Shown in pieces: positions 1 through 5,960 of a stretch of 15,286 nt of DNA. This DNA is from an uncultured Prevotella sp. (GTDB taxonomy: Bacteria; Bacteroidota; Bacteroidia; Bacteroidales; Bacteroidaceae). Position numbers and translations under genes: made by a program. The notes under the pieces are model-generated. The model was not told the origin of the DNA and ran no database searches. It was given only the letters and a program-made list of their open reading frames with translations. The number at the start of each line of letters is the position of its first letter. Position 1 is the first letter of the stretch. The stretch is taken from the NCBI GenBank assembly GCA_900552675.1, contig USAI01000053.1:1-15286 (forward strand). The letters are read 5' to 3'.

Positions 1-55
1 ATCAAGTACTGCAGTAATCTCCATCAAGTACTGGAGTAATCTCGGCCAAGTACTG
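1..55. repeat. 22-bp tandem repeat array, truncated by window edge
   Basis: The 9-mer CAAGTACTG occurs at 3-11, 25-33 and 47-55, an exact 22-base period. The first two units are nearly identical over the whole period (they share AGTAATCTC after the 9-mer) and the third decays after TACTGAG. The core AGTACT is a palindrome. There are no unique spacers, so this is not a CRISPR array. The period is not a multiple of three, which argues against coding. The array probably continues to the left of the window. Confidence 0.75.
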
Positions 56-149
56 AGACGATATGTTTGCTATCTCTTCTTATTAACAGGCAATGTCTTT
101 TCTATTGACGTTTGTTGCAACCCGTTACTGCCCATGGTATAAACAACAA

Positions 150-206
150 CTGGGAGCCTGTAACCATTGCCAATGTGCGGTGTGGTACAGGGCTCCCAGC
201 CTTTTT
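150..206 (+). terminator. Intrinsic terminator, possibly the 3' end of a structured RNA
   Basis: CTGGGAGCC at 150-158 pairs perfectly with GGCTCCCAG at 191-199. The stem can be extended inward with bulges (TGTA/TACA, CC/GG), and it is followed by CCTTTTTT. On the plus strand this is a strong rho-independent terminator. The sequence before it could be the end of a transcript entering from the left, or of a short RNA starting near 76 after a TATGTTTG element at 62-69. That element has no good -33 partner. GGCAATG at 89-95 can pair with CATTGCC at 165-171 inside the terminator loop, so an alternative fold exists. Confidence 0.65.
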
Positions 207-208
207 TC

Positions 209-793
209 GTTATAATTAAATTGGAGATAATGAAGTTGATACGCTATCACAGCGTGTTACATTTAACACTACACTATTTGTATGTTATTGTTCATCTCAA
301 TATCAAGTGCTTTGCTATGGCGTTATGCCTAACAAAAGCAAAAAAGACGAAACAGCTTCAATTTCTTTTTTGAAGACTTGTCTCGCTTTACAATATACAT
401 TAAAAAATTCTTTCCTTATTTTATGTTAGTATAGTTTTTATTCTTCAAGTAATTGGGATACAATTGAACTTTGTGGTTGCAAAAGTAATAAATAATTATT
501 GAAATTGCAACCTCTACATTGCAATTTTGTGTATTAATTCAACCAACGCCCCTTTTTGTCCACTAATCAGCCTTTTTCTCCTATTTATATAGTAGCTCTT
601 GGCTTACAATTGAAGGCGAAAGAACTGAAAGTGAGCGATAAAGAACATCATATAGCATGACGAAGGGCAGCAAATGGCATGATAAAACGACTTGTCGTGT
701 GTAAAAGAGAGCAAGGCAAGATAACGAAAGAACGTAAAAAAAAGGTGAAAACGGTAGTAATAGAGATTTCCCCATGCCCTTTTAGGGGAAAAC
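209..793. other. Intergenic region without a recognisable gene
   Basis: I see no convincing protein gene in this AT-rich stretch. It holds a good leftward promoter (480-510), a 23-codon basic ORF on the minus strand (329-400, beginning MYIVKRDKSSKKK), a nested hairpin at 309-339 (GCTTTG/CAAAAGC enclosing GGC/GCC) and a hairpin TTTCCCC/GGGGAAA at 767-773/785-791 just before the barrel-gene promoter. The plus-strand reading frames here are low in complexity and resemble no family I know. Confidence 0.5.
480..510 (-). promoter_or_regulatory. Predicted leftward Bacteroidetes promoter
   Basis: On the minus strand, TTG (508-510) is followed after exactly 20 bases by TACTTTTG (480-487), matching the TAnnTTTG -7 element at ideal spacing. 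Transcription would start near 473 and run left. No normal-sized gene lies downstream inside the window, only a 23-codon ORF at 329-400. The product is therefore a non-coding RNA, a tiny peptide, or the leader of a gene beyond the left edge. Confidence 0.45.
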
Positions 794-826
794 CTTGGCG
801 CAGATTGAGTTTTATTTATATCTTTG
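794..826 (+). promoter_or_regulatory. Promoter of the PorT-like barrel gene
   Basis: CTTG (794-797), 21 bases, then TATCTTTG (819-826), a clean TAnnTTTG -7 element. The predicted start near 832 gives a leader of about 100 bases before the ATG at 936. A 7-bp hairpin (767-791) lies directly upstream of the -33 element. Confidence 0.7.
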
Positions 827-830
827 CAAA

Positions 831-880
831 ACAGAATAGAACAAAACAGAATAGAACAAAGCAGAAGATAATAAAACAAA
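831..880 (+). repeat. Direct repeats in the barrel-gene leader
   Basis: The 15-mer ACAGAATAGAACAAA occurs twice back to back (831-845 and 846-860), followed by a degenerate third copy GCAGAAGATAATAAAACAAA (861-880) and further related sequence. It starts at the predicted transcription start, so the transcript would begin with an A-rich, almost G-free repeated leader. This could keep the region unstructured for translation or be a slippage-prone tract. Confidence 0.7.
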
Positions 881-935
881 GCTGAATAAAATAGAAGATA
901 AACAATAAACATTGAAAACCAAGATATATACAGAT

Positions 936-1625
936 ATGACGAAGAAAATGTTTACACTGGCATTGGTGGCACTACTGTTGCCGATGAGCATGATGGCTCA
1001 AGCCTACAAAAGTAGCCGTTACTATAACAAAAATACAGGACGACTGGAGTATTCGAACCGCTCAATCATGTATCAGCCTGGACAAAATTATTACGGACTG
1101 CGTCTGGGTCCTGCCTTCTCAAAGGTAAACTCTGACGACCAGAAACTGGATGGCGGCAACTGGCAGACGGGCCTTAATTTGGGCGCTGTGGCGGGCTTCT
1201 CATTGTCAGATAGTTTTCCCTTGTTCTTAGAGGGTGGCGCCTTTTATACCGAGAAGGGCGGAAAAACCAACTATAATGGCAAGAAGATGACGTATAACCT
1301 TAACTATCTTGAGGTGCCCGTGGCCGTGAAATATGCTATACAGATGGACGACGAGCATGTTTCAATACAACCGTTTATGGGTGTGTATGTGGCGTGCGGC
1401 ATCAGCGGTAAGATGAAAAACTATGACGACCGCGAAGCCCGTAGCTCGTTCTCTGACGACTACTTCCAGCGTTTTGATGGCGGTTTGCGCATGGGTTGCG
1501 GATTTGCTTACGATATGTTCTATGTAGAGCTGGCCTACGACTTGGGCCTTACCAACATCTGCCACGACGAGTTTGACGCTTCGCACAACCACAGCTTACA
1601 GCTTAATGTGGGTGTCAACTTCTAA
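936..1625 (+). CDS. PorT-family outer-membrane beta-barrel protein
   Basis: This is an exported outer-membrane barrel of 229 residues. The N-terminus MTKKMFTLALVALLLPMSMMAQA is a clear signal peptide with a cleavage site after AQA. Mature residues from about 45 (YYGLRLGPAFSKVNSD) show the alternating pattern and opening motif of the OMP_b-brl_2/PorT-like family. Later segments (GLNLGAVAGFSL, LNYLEVPVAVKYAI, SLQLNVGVNF) are amphipathic strands, and the protein ends in phenylalanine, as barrels do. A TTG codon at 912 would add eight residues, but the ATG at 936 places the signal peptide correctly. Its own promoter and repeated leader precede it. Members of this broad family serve in T9SS assembly or have no known role. 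This copy is not next to other T9SS genes, so I do not call it porT. Confidence 0.85.
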   Translation: MTKKMFTLALVALLLPMSMMAQAYKSSRYYNKNTGRLEYSNRSIMYQPGQNYYGLRLGPAFSKVNSDDQKLDGGNWQTGLNLGAVAGFSLSDSFPLFLEGGAFYTEKGGKTNYNGKKMTYNLNYLEVPVAVKYAIQMDDEHVSIQPFMGVYVACGISGKMKNYDDREARSSFSDDYFQRFDGGLRMGCGFAYDMFYVELAYDLGLTNICHDEFDASHNHSLQLNVGVNF

Positions 1626-1667
1626 GCTTTACTAAGCCCTTATCCAATAGAAAAGTGATGGGCGTTA

Positions 1668-1697
1668 TTGCTATTAAAAAAGAAAATGCTATTTTTG
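1668..1697 (+). promoter_or_regulatory. Promoter of the DUF3791/DUF3990 cassette
   Basis: TTG (1668-1670), 19 bases, then TATTTTTG (1690-1697), a full TAnnTTTG match. The start site near 1703 leaves a leader of only about 20 bases before the first ATG (1723). The cassette therefore appears to be an independent unit and not read-through from the barrel gene, although no strong terminator separates the two. Only a weak GCCC..GGGC hairpin is visible around 1636-1663. Confidence 0.6.
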
Positions 1698-1722
1698 CAA
1701 TAAATTTTCATATAAAAACTTT

Positions 1723-1956
1723 ATGATTATGAGTATAGCAGAAACACAACAAGCATTGGCTTTTGCTGCAATGTGCGTAGACATAACGGCACAAGCAGAA
1801 GGATGTAGCCGTCTTGAAATGTATCAACGCCTGAAAAAGGTAGGACTTATGCATGGTCTTACTACAAAACTCGATGCTCTACATACACAAAGTAAAGAAT
1901 ATGTGGTTGACGAGTTGTTAAAGGCGCTTCATAGGTTAGAAGCCAATCAATCATAA
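1723..1956 (+). CDS. DUF3791 family protein, first gene of the cassette
   Basis: This small helical protein of 77 residues has the DUF3791 signature LHTQSKEYVVDEL at residues 53-65, preceded by the usual helical block (ALAFAAMCVDITAQ) and a short linker. DUF3791 proteins are small, of unknown function, and commonly sit beside DUF3990 genes, as here. It has no signal peptide or membrane segment, so it is probably cytosolic. The frame opens with two ATG codons (1723 and 1729); either could be the start, and there is no clear Shine-Dalgarno sequence. It is 21 bases upstream of the DUF3990 gene and shares its promoter. I infer that it is a partner, possibly a neutralising or specificity subunit, of the DUF3990 protein. 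Confidence 0.8.
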   Translation: MIMSIAETQQALAFAAMCVDITAQAEGCSRLEMYQRLKKVGLMHGLTTKLDALHTQSKEYVVDELLKALHRLEANQS

Positions 1957-1977
1957 ACAATAAATTCTGAAAAACTA

Positions 1978-2484
1978 ATGCGTAAGGTCTTTCATGGTGC
2001 TACAAATGTAGTAAAGTCACCTCTTTGTAATATCGGACGCGACAATCTTGATTTCGGTAAGGGTTTCTATGTTACAGATATCCGAAAACAGGCTGTCGGC
2101 TGGGCAACGAGAGTTGTAAACTTAGATTTGCCACAATGGCTAAATATCTACGAATTAGACGATGCGTTTATCAAACAAAATGCTAAATGCAAAGTGTTTA
2201 CATCTTACGATGAAGAGTGGTTAGAGTTTATTGTTCAAAGCCGAAATGGTAAAAAACCTTGGAAAGGTTTCGATTATATTGAAGGTGGTATTGCTGATGA
2301 TCGTGTTATCACGACTATCGAGGATTATCTAAACGGAGACATCTCTATGGAGTATGCATTGAAAAGATTGTCAGAGCATCAGCCTAATAATCAGATATGT
2401 ATCATTTCACAAAAAATACTTGATAACAGTTTGCATTTCATTAAAGTAGAGCCATTAAACGACTTAGCAAGAAAGGAGATATAA
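1978..2484 (+). CDS. DUF3990 protein, predicted ADP-ribosyltransferase fold
   Basis: This protein of 168 residues matches the DUF3990 pattern. The N-terminal strand VFHGAT carries His6. DFGKGFYVT (25-33) carries Tyr31 and is followed by QAVGWA. Then come YDEEWLEFI (78-85), a GGIADDRV segment (103-110) and a C-terminal NQICIIS block (138-144). From memory, Pfam places DUF3990 in the ADP-ribosyltransferase clan. The HG...GKGxY arrangement resembles the His-Tyr pair that binds NAD in PARP-like enzymes. The third catalytic residue is uncertain: Glu79/Glu80 or Gln139 are candidates. The predicted role is mono-ADP-ribosylation or NAD consumption in the cytosol; substrate unknown. It sits between two DUF3791-type genes, 21 bases after one and 2 bases before the other, which is the layout of a toxin held between small partners. 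Base composition is visibly AT-richer than in asd or der. Confidence 0.82.
   Translation: MRKVFHGATNVVKSPLCNIGRDNLDFGKGFYVTDIRKQAVGWATRVVNLDLPQWLNIYELDDAFIKQNAKCKVFTSYDEEWLEFIVQSRNGKKPWKGFDYIEGGIADDRVITTIEDYLNGDISMEYALKRLSEHQPNNQICIISQKILDNSLHFIKVEPLNDLARKEI
2472..2478 (+). promoter_or_regulatory. Strong Shine-Dalgarno sequence inside the DUF3990 3' end
   Basis: AAAGGAG lies 8 bases before the ATG at 2487, within the last codons of the DUF3990 gene. Bacteroidetes mostly initiate without a Shine-Dalgarno sequence and the neighbouring genes show none this good. The site suggests that the third gene is translated at a high level or is coupled to DUF3990 translation. Confidence 0.55.
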
Positions 2485-2486
2485 GG

Positions 2487-2693
2487 ATGTTAAGAGATTC
2501 GCAACTTTGGATGAAGATAGGTAGGATATGTACCCAGCTTTCTAAACGTTTGGATATATCTCCAGAACGAGCTTTTGATATTTTTCAAAAAAGTAAAACT
2601 AATGAGTTGTTGCATGACGAGCGTTCTTTGCTCTATCTGATGAGCGACCTTTATATTATGGATAATGTTATCATGGAATTGAAAGGAAAATAA
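2487..2693 (+). CDS. DUF3791-like small helical protein, third gene of the cassette
   Basis: This protein of 68 residues has a helical N-terminal part (LWMKIGRICTQLSKRLDISPERAFDIF) followed by LLHDERSLLYLMSDLYIMDN. That corresponds to the second DUF3791-associated type, in which the LHTQ..EYIVDD motif is replaced by LHD...LYxxSDLYIxDD. It starts 2 bases after the DUF3990 stop, behind a strong ribosome binding site, and is followed by the cassette terminator. It differs clearly from the first DUF3791 protein, so this is not a recent tandem duplication. The tight linkage suggests it binds or controls the DUF3990 protein, but nothing in the sequence proves an antitoxin role. The family call is less certain than for the other two genes. 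Confidence 0.68.
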   Translation: MLRDSQLWMKIGRICTQLSKRLDISPERAFDIFQKSKTNELLHDERSLLYLMSDLYIMDNVIMELKGK

Positions 2694-2720
2694 AACTTCA
2701 TTCCACAACATCCTATAACG

Positions 2721-2777
2721 AAAAAAAAAGGATATACCCTTGGGCTTTATGTTTCGCCACAAGGGTATATCCTTTTT
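2721..2777. terminator. Strong bidirectional intrinsic terminator
   Basis: GGATATACCCTTG (2730-2742) pairs perfectly with CAAGGGTATATCC (2760-2772), 13 bp, with an inner GGC/GCC extension. An A-run (2721-2729) precedes the stem and TTTTT (2773-2777) follows it, so both strands end in a U-tract. It separates the plus-strand DUF cassette from the convergent minus-strand asd gene and serves both. Confidence 0.92.
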
Positions 2778-2791
2778 CTTTGTTATGTTCT

Positions 2792-2841
2792 TATTCGTTT
2801 GCGTTTTTACACGTTCACGTTCTTACACATTTACGCTTTCG
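2792..2841. repeat. Degenerate CGTT-rich short repeats downstream of asd
   Basis: Between the terminator and the asd stop, the motif CGTT recurs at 2796, 2802, 2812, 2818 and 2840, with TTTACACG, TTCACG, TTACAC and TTTACGC variants between the copies. This looks like a decayed short-period repeat. I see no gene in it. Confidence 0.35.
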
Positions 2842-3852
2842 TTACTTTATGTCGCCCACCTTAATCAGATATTCGGCTATCTGCACAGCGTTCAGGGCTG
2901 CACCCTTACGAATTTGGTCGCCCGAGAGCCAGAAGGTGAGGCCACAGTCGTCGGCCAAGTCTTTGCGTACACGGCCTACAAACACGTCGTCTTTGCCAGC
3001 TGTTTCCAGCGGCATGGGGTAAACCAGGTTGGCAGGATCGTCTTTCAGTGTGCAGCCCGGAGCAGCGGCAATGGCTTTCTGTGCCTCTTCAACGCTGATG
3101 GGATGCTCGGTTTCAATCCATACGCTTTCAGAGTGTGAACGAAGTGATGATACACGCACGCACATTGCCGAACATTTTACGTCAGAGTGCATAATCTTGC
3201 GTGTCTCGTTAAACATCTTCATCTCCTCTTTGGTATAGCCGTTATCGGTGAACGAGTCGATTTGTGGAATAACATTGTATGCCAACTGGTGGGGAAATCT
3301 TTCTACGGTTACGGGCTGGTTGTTTACCAGCTCTTTATACTGCTGTTGCAGCTCGCTCATGGCAGCAGCACCAGCACCGCTGGCACTTTGATAGCTGGCA
3401 ATATGTATGCGTTTGATGTGGCTGAGCTGTTCAAGCGGCTTCAGCACTACTACCATCATGATAGTGGTGCAGTTAGGGTTAGCAATGATGCCACGGGGGC
3501 GGTTGAGGGCATCTTCGGCGTTACACTCGGGCACCACCAAGGGCACATCGTCGTCCATGCGGAAAGCGCTCGAGTTGTCAATCATTACGCAGCCGTGTTT
3601 GGTGATGGTGTCGGCAAACTCTTTTGAGGTGCCACCGCCAGCCGACACGAAAGCCACGTCGATGTCTTTAAAGTCGTCGTTGTGCTGCAGGAGTTTTACC
3701 TCATACTCTTTTCCCTTGAAGGTGTATTTTGTTCCAGCCGAACGTTTCGAGCCAAACAACACAAGGTCGTCTATGGGGAAATTTCTCTCTGCGAGTATGC
3801 GCAAGAACTCTTGTCCTACGGCTCCGCTCGCTCCAACAATTGCTACTTTCAT
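2842..3852 (-). CDS. asd: Aspartate-semialdehyde dehydrogenase
   Basis: This enzyme of 336 residues reduces aspartyl phosphate to aspartate semialdehyde with NADPH, the branch point to lysine/diaminopimelate, threonine and methionine. The Rossmann nucleotide-binding loop GASGAVGQEF is at 7-16. IDNSSAFRMD (91-100) is the conserved substrate/phosphate loop. The catalytic cysteine is Cys128 in NPNCTT, followed by the family segment ASYQSASGAG (152-161). The general base is His240 in RSHSE. Length is normal for the family and both ends are intact. The start at 3852 is the only one that gives the complete MKVAIVGASG strand. The gene has its own predicted promoter with a palindromic leader and ends at the bidirectional terminator. 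It is a housekeeping gene and unrelated to the convergent cassette. Confidence 0.97.
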   Translation of the reverse strand: MKVAIVGASGAVGQEFLRILAERNFPIDDLVLFGSKRSAGTKYTFKGKEYEVKLLQHNDDFKDIDVAFVSAGGGTSKEFADTITKHGCVMIDNSSAFRMDDDVPLVVPECNAEDALNRPRGIIANPNCTTIMMVVVLKPLEQLSHIKRIHIASYQSASGAGAAAMSELQQQYKELVNNQPVTVERFPHQLAYNVIPQIDSFTDNGYTKEEMKMFNETRKIMHSDVKCSAMCVRVSSLRSHSESVWIETEHPISVEEAQKAIAAAPGCTLKDDPANLVYPMPLETAGKDDVFVGRVRKDLADDCGLTFWLSGDQIRKGAALNAVQIAEYLIKVGDIK

Positions 3853-3895
3853 AATACCTATTCTTTTATCATTTATCTTTTATCGTAACTTTTTC

Positions 3896-3931
3896 AGGCA
3901 GCCTATAGGCGACCTATTGCATGCAAAGTTA
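3896..3931 (-). promoter_or_regulatory. asd promoter element with palindromic leader
   Basis: On the minus strand TAACTTTG (3924-3931) is a full TAnnTTTG element, although a good -33 box is not visible. Right after the expected start lies the perfect palindrome GCCTATAGGC (3901-3910), flanked by AGG and CCT arms (3896-3898 and 3912-3914). This could be an operator or a short leader hairpin controlling asd. Confidence 0.5.
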
Positions 3932-3981
3932 CAACAATTATATCAATGTGCCATCATTTTTATTGTTTTTTTAGCGTTTTG

Positions 3982-4386
3982 TCAGCGCATCATCCACAGG
4001 TTTTCAATGCGCACCATGGGCACCACCACCTCTTCGCGTGTGCTGTCGGCAAAGCATAGCAACAAGAAGGCGCGACCTTCATTGCGTGCGGTGTCGGCAG
4101 TGGCGTGTATCAGGTCTACGCGAGCGAGGCCATGATGGTCGTCGTTCATTTGCGCCACATACATACGAGCATTGTCAATAAGCTGCGAGCGATAGCTACT
4201 GGGGATAGAGTCGGGTCGATAGAAACCATCTACAAACACGTCGTAGCGGCCGTGCAGCAGGTTTTCATAATACAGCTTGGCAGTGCGGCCCGCCATTTCG
4301 CTGGGGTTGTCGCCACCCTTGCCGCCACAGGCAATAACCAGCATGGCGGCAAGGATAACGAGCAAGACAGAATATCTGTGTTTCAT
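3982..4386 (-). CDS. Small lipoprotein of unknown function
   Basis: This protein of 134 residues has a lipoprotein signal: MKHRYSVLLVILAAMLVIAC, with a VIAC lipobox and Cys20 as the predicted lipidated residue, followed by a GGKGGDNPSE linker that usually leads to surface or periplasmic exposure. The mature part begins with MAGRTAKLYYENLLHGRYDVFVDGFY, a pattern seen in small NTF2/DUF4878-like lipoproteins of Bacteroidetes, but similarity is weak and I do not assign a family. A GTG at 4395 would add three residues; the ATG at 4386 gives the better signal peptide. It follows der by 27 bases on the same strand and is probably co-transcribed with it. Confidence 0.8.
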   Translation of the reverse strand: MKHRYSVLLVILAAMLVIACGGKGGDNPSEMAGRTAKLYYENLLHGRYDVFVDGFYRPDSIPSSYRSQLIDNARMYVAQMNDDHHGLARVDLIHATADTARNEGRAFLLLCFADSTREEVVVPMVRIENLWMMR

Positions 4387-4413
4387 TCTGTTCACATTAT
4401 CTGTGCATTGATA

Positions 4414-5727
4414 TTATTTCTGGCGTATAAACACGTTGATGGGGCAACCGTGCATAGGCCAGTTTTCACGAATTTTGTTTTCAAGGAAGCGGCGATAAGG
4501 CTCCTTGATATATTGCGGCAGGTTTGCATAGAACACAAACGAAGGTATCTGTGTGTTAGGCAGCTGCGTGCAATATTTAATCTTAATATATTTGCCCTTG
4601 GTTGATGGTGGTGGGTAAGCCTCGATAAGGGGCAACATTACCTCGTTCAGTTTAGCGGTGCCCACCTTGGCCTTTCGGTTCTGATACACCTCTTTCGCCA
4701 TTTCAAGCACCTTGAAGATGCGCTGCTTGGTGAGGGCCGAGGCAAAGACGATGGGGAAGTCGACAAACGGTGCCATGCGCTGACGAATGGCGTTCTCGAA
4801 GGTCTTTATCACGGCTTGGTCTTTGTTTTCTACCAGGTCCCACTTGTTTACCACTACCACCAGCGACTTGTTATTGCGCTGTATGAGCTGGAAGATGTTC
4901 ATATCCTGAGCCTCGATGCCACGGGTGGCGTCAATCATGAGGATGCAGACATCTGAGTTTTCGATGGCGCGGATAGAGCGCATTACCGAGTAGAACTCGA
5001 GGTCTTCTGACACTTTGTTCTTACGACGAATACCAGCCGTGTCGACGAGGTAGAAGTCGAAGCCAAACTTGTCGAAACGTGTGTAGATGCTGTCGCGTGT
5101 GGTGCCTGCAATCTCGGTTACGATGTTGCGGTCTTCGCCAATAAAGGCATTGATAATGCTGCTCTTGCCAGCGTTAGGGCGGCCCACCACGGCAAAGCGA
5201 GGTATACCGTCTTCGGTTTCGTCGGCGGTGGCGATAGGCAGCTTGTCGAGCACCATGTCGAGCAGGTCGCCCGTGCCGCTACCTGTAGCCGAACTGATGC
5301 ACTGGGGGTCGCCTAGGCCGAGCGAATAAAACTCGGCAGCATCATATATCTGGTCGTTGTTATCGGTCTTGTTTGCTACCAGGATGACGGGCAACTTTGA
5401 TCGGCGAAGGATGGCGGCCACGTCTTGATCCCAGTCGGTAAGGCCCGTCTGCACGTCAACGAGGAAGAGCACCAGGTCGGCCTCTTCAGTGGCTACGAGC
5501 ACCTGTCGGCGAATAGCGTCTTCAAACACGTCGTCTGAGTTTACTACCCATCCACCCGTGTCTACCACTGAAAATTCGCGTCCGTTCCATTCACACTTGC
5601 CATACTGTCGGTCGCGTGTGGTGCCTGCCGTGTCGCTCACGATGGCGCGGCGCGACTTGGTCAGTCGGTTAAACAATGTCGATTTGCCCACGTTGGGGCG
5701 TCCTACGATTGCTACTAAATTTGCCAT
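4414..5727 (-). CDS. der: Ribosome-assembly GTPase Der (EngA)
   Basis: This protein of 437 residues has two tandem GTPase domains, the hallmark of Der, which acts in late assembly of the 50S subunit. Domain 1 has P-loop GRPNVGKS (9-16), DTGG (56-59) and NKTD (119-122). Domain 2 has P-loop GRPNAGKS (182-189), DTAG (229-232) and NKWD (294-297). The C-terminal part (about 350-437) is the KH-like domain ending in NWPMHGCPINVFIRQK, as usual. It is full length and intact. It lies 245 bases downstream of era on the same strand and shows no minus-strand TAnnTTTG element of its own, so it may depend on read-through from era. The gap holds a predicted RNA on the other strand. Confidence 0.97.
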   Translation of the reverse strand: MANLVAIVGRPNVGKSTLFNRLTKSRRAIVSDTAGTTRDRQYGKCEWNGREFSVVDTGGWVVNSDDVFEDAIRRQVLVATEEADLVLFLVDVQTGLTDWDQDVAAILRRSKLPVILVANKTDNNDQIYDAAEFYSLGLGDPQCISSATGSGTGDLLDMVLDKLPIATADETEDGIPRFAVVGRPNAGKSSIINAFIGEDRNIVTEIAGTTRDSIYTRFDKFGFDFYLVDTAGIRRKNKVSEDLEFYSVMRSIRAIENSDVCILMIDATRGIEAQDMNIFQLIQRNNKSLVVVVNKWDLVENKDQAVIKTFENAIRQRMAPFVDFPIVFASALTKQRIFKVLEMAKEVYQNRKAKVGTAKLNEVMLPLIEAYPPPSTKGKYIKIKYCTQLPNTQIPSFVFYANLPQYIKEPYRRFLENKIRENWPMHGCPINVFIRQK

Positions 5728-5744
5728 TTCTGTTTCTTAGTCTG

Positions 5745-5775
5745 TTGTTTCCCCTCTTCTTGTTATATATGTTTG
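5745..5775 (+). promoter_or_regulatory. Promoter for the predicted small RNA
   Basis: TTG (5745-5747), exactly 20 bases, then TATGTTTG (5768-5775): a canonical Bacteroidetes promoter on the plus strand, divergent from der. The start expected near 5780-5783 coincides with the first bases of the closing stem of the structured element. Confidence 0.68.
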
Positions 5776-5779
5776 AAAG

Positions 5780-5895
5780 AAAGAGGGCCGGATGTGGTCT
5801 CTGCATCCATGTTAATAATTTGCCGGAGCCGACCATGCTCTGGCCCTCGCCCCTTTGGCGAGAGTGTGCCCTCTTTTCTATTCAGGGCCTTTTTT
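5780..5895 (+). ncRNA. Predicted structured small RNA in the era-der gap
   Basis: About 115 bases, GC-richer than its flanks, with a compact predicted fold. The closing stem is AAAGAGGGC (5780-5788) with GCCCTCTTT (5868-5876). Inside are three hairpins: GGATG/CATCC (5790-5794/5804-5808), CCGGAGC/GCTCTGG (5823-5829/5837-5843, one G-U) and CTCGCC/GGCGAG (5846-5851/5857-5862), making a four-way junction. A promoter sits directly upstream and a terminator closes it. It does not match tRNA, the SRP RNA core, tmRNA, or the TPP or cobalamin riboswitches as I know them. There is no plus-strand gene downstream, so it is more likely a stand-alone RNA than a riboswitch. It is antisense to the era-der intergenic transcript. 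A MITE-like repeat with inverted ends is the main alternative. Confidence 0.55.
5868..5895 (+). terminator. Terminator of the predicted small RNA
   Basis: GCCCT (5868-5872) pairs with AGGGC (5884-5888), followed by six T (5890-5895). The left arm is the same sequence that forms the closing stem of the RNA, so closing stem and terminator are mutually exclusive folds. AGGGCC at 5784-5789 and at 5884-5889 can both pair with GGCCCT at 5842-5847, giving a further alternative. Confidence 0.55.
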
Positions 5896-5960
5896 AATTC
5901 ATAATTCATAATGATTGAAATCGCTATGAATTAGGCGGAGCTCATTATGAATTATGAATT
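5896..5960. repeat. 19-bp perfect inverted repeat downstream of era
   Basis: AATTCATAATTCATAATGA (5896-5914) is the exact reverse complement of 5942-5960, with a 27-base loop. Each arm is built from direct copies of the 8-mer unit ATAATTCA or its complement, and a further copy follows at 5961-5967. It is AT-rich and cruciform-capable, next to the era stop codon. Such ATTCATA-type repeats look like a mobile or amplified intergenic element and not a standard terminator, because no U-tract follows on the era strand. Confidence 0.8.

Noticed and set aside
1..55. CRISPR array
   Set aside because: The units abut without unique spacers and the period is 22 bases.
1..139. Open frame entering from the left edge (TCA AGT ACT ...)
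   Set aside because: It crosses 22-base repeats whose period would shift the frame, and its translation shows no recognisable protein end.
319..329. Shared GGCATAACGC string (minus strand) between this hairpin and the terminator at 11788-11804
   Set aside because: Ten bases in a simple hairpin-loop context can recur by chance, and the flanking stems differ.
3187..3627. Plus-strand frame opposite asd, and similar frames opposite der and era
   Set aside because: These are antisense shadows of clearly conserved genes.
5780..5876. tRNA or riboswitch for the four-hairpin element
   Set aside because: The closing stem is 9 bp, there is no anticodon or T-loop signature, and no gene lies downstream on the same strand to be controlled.
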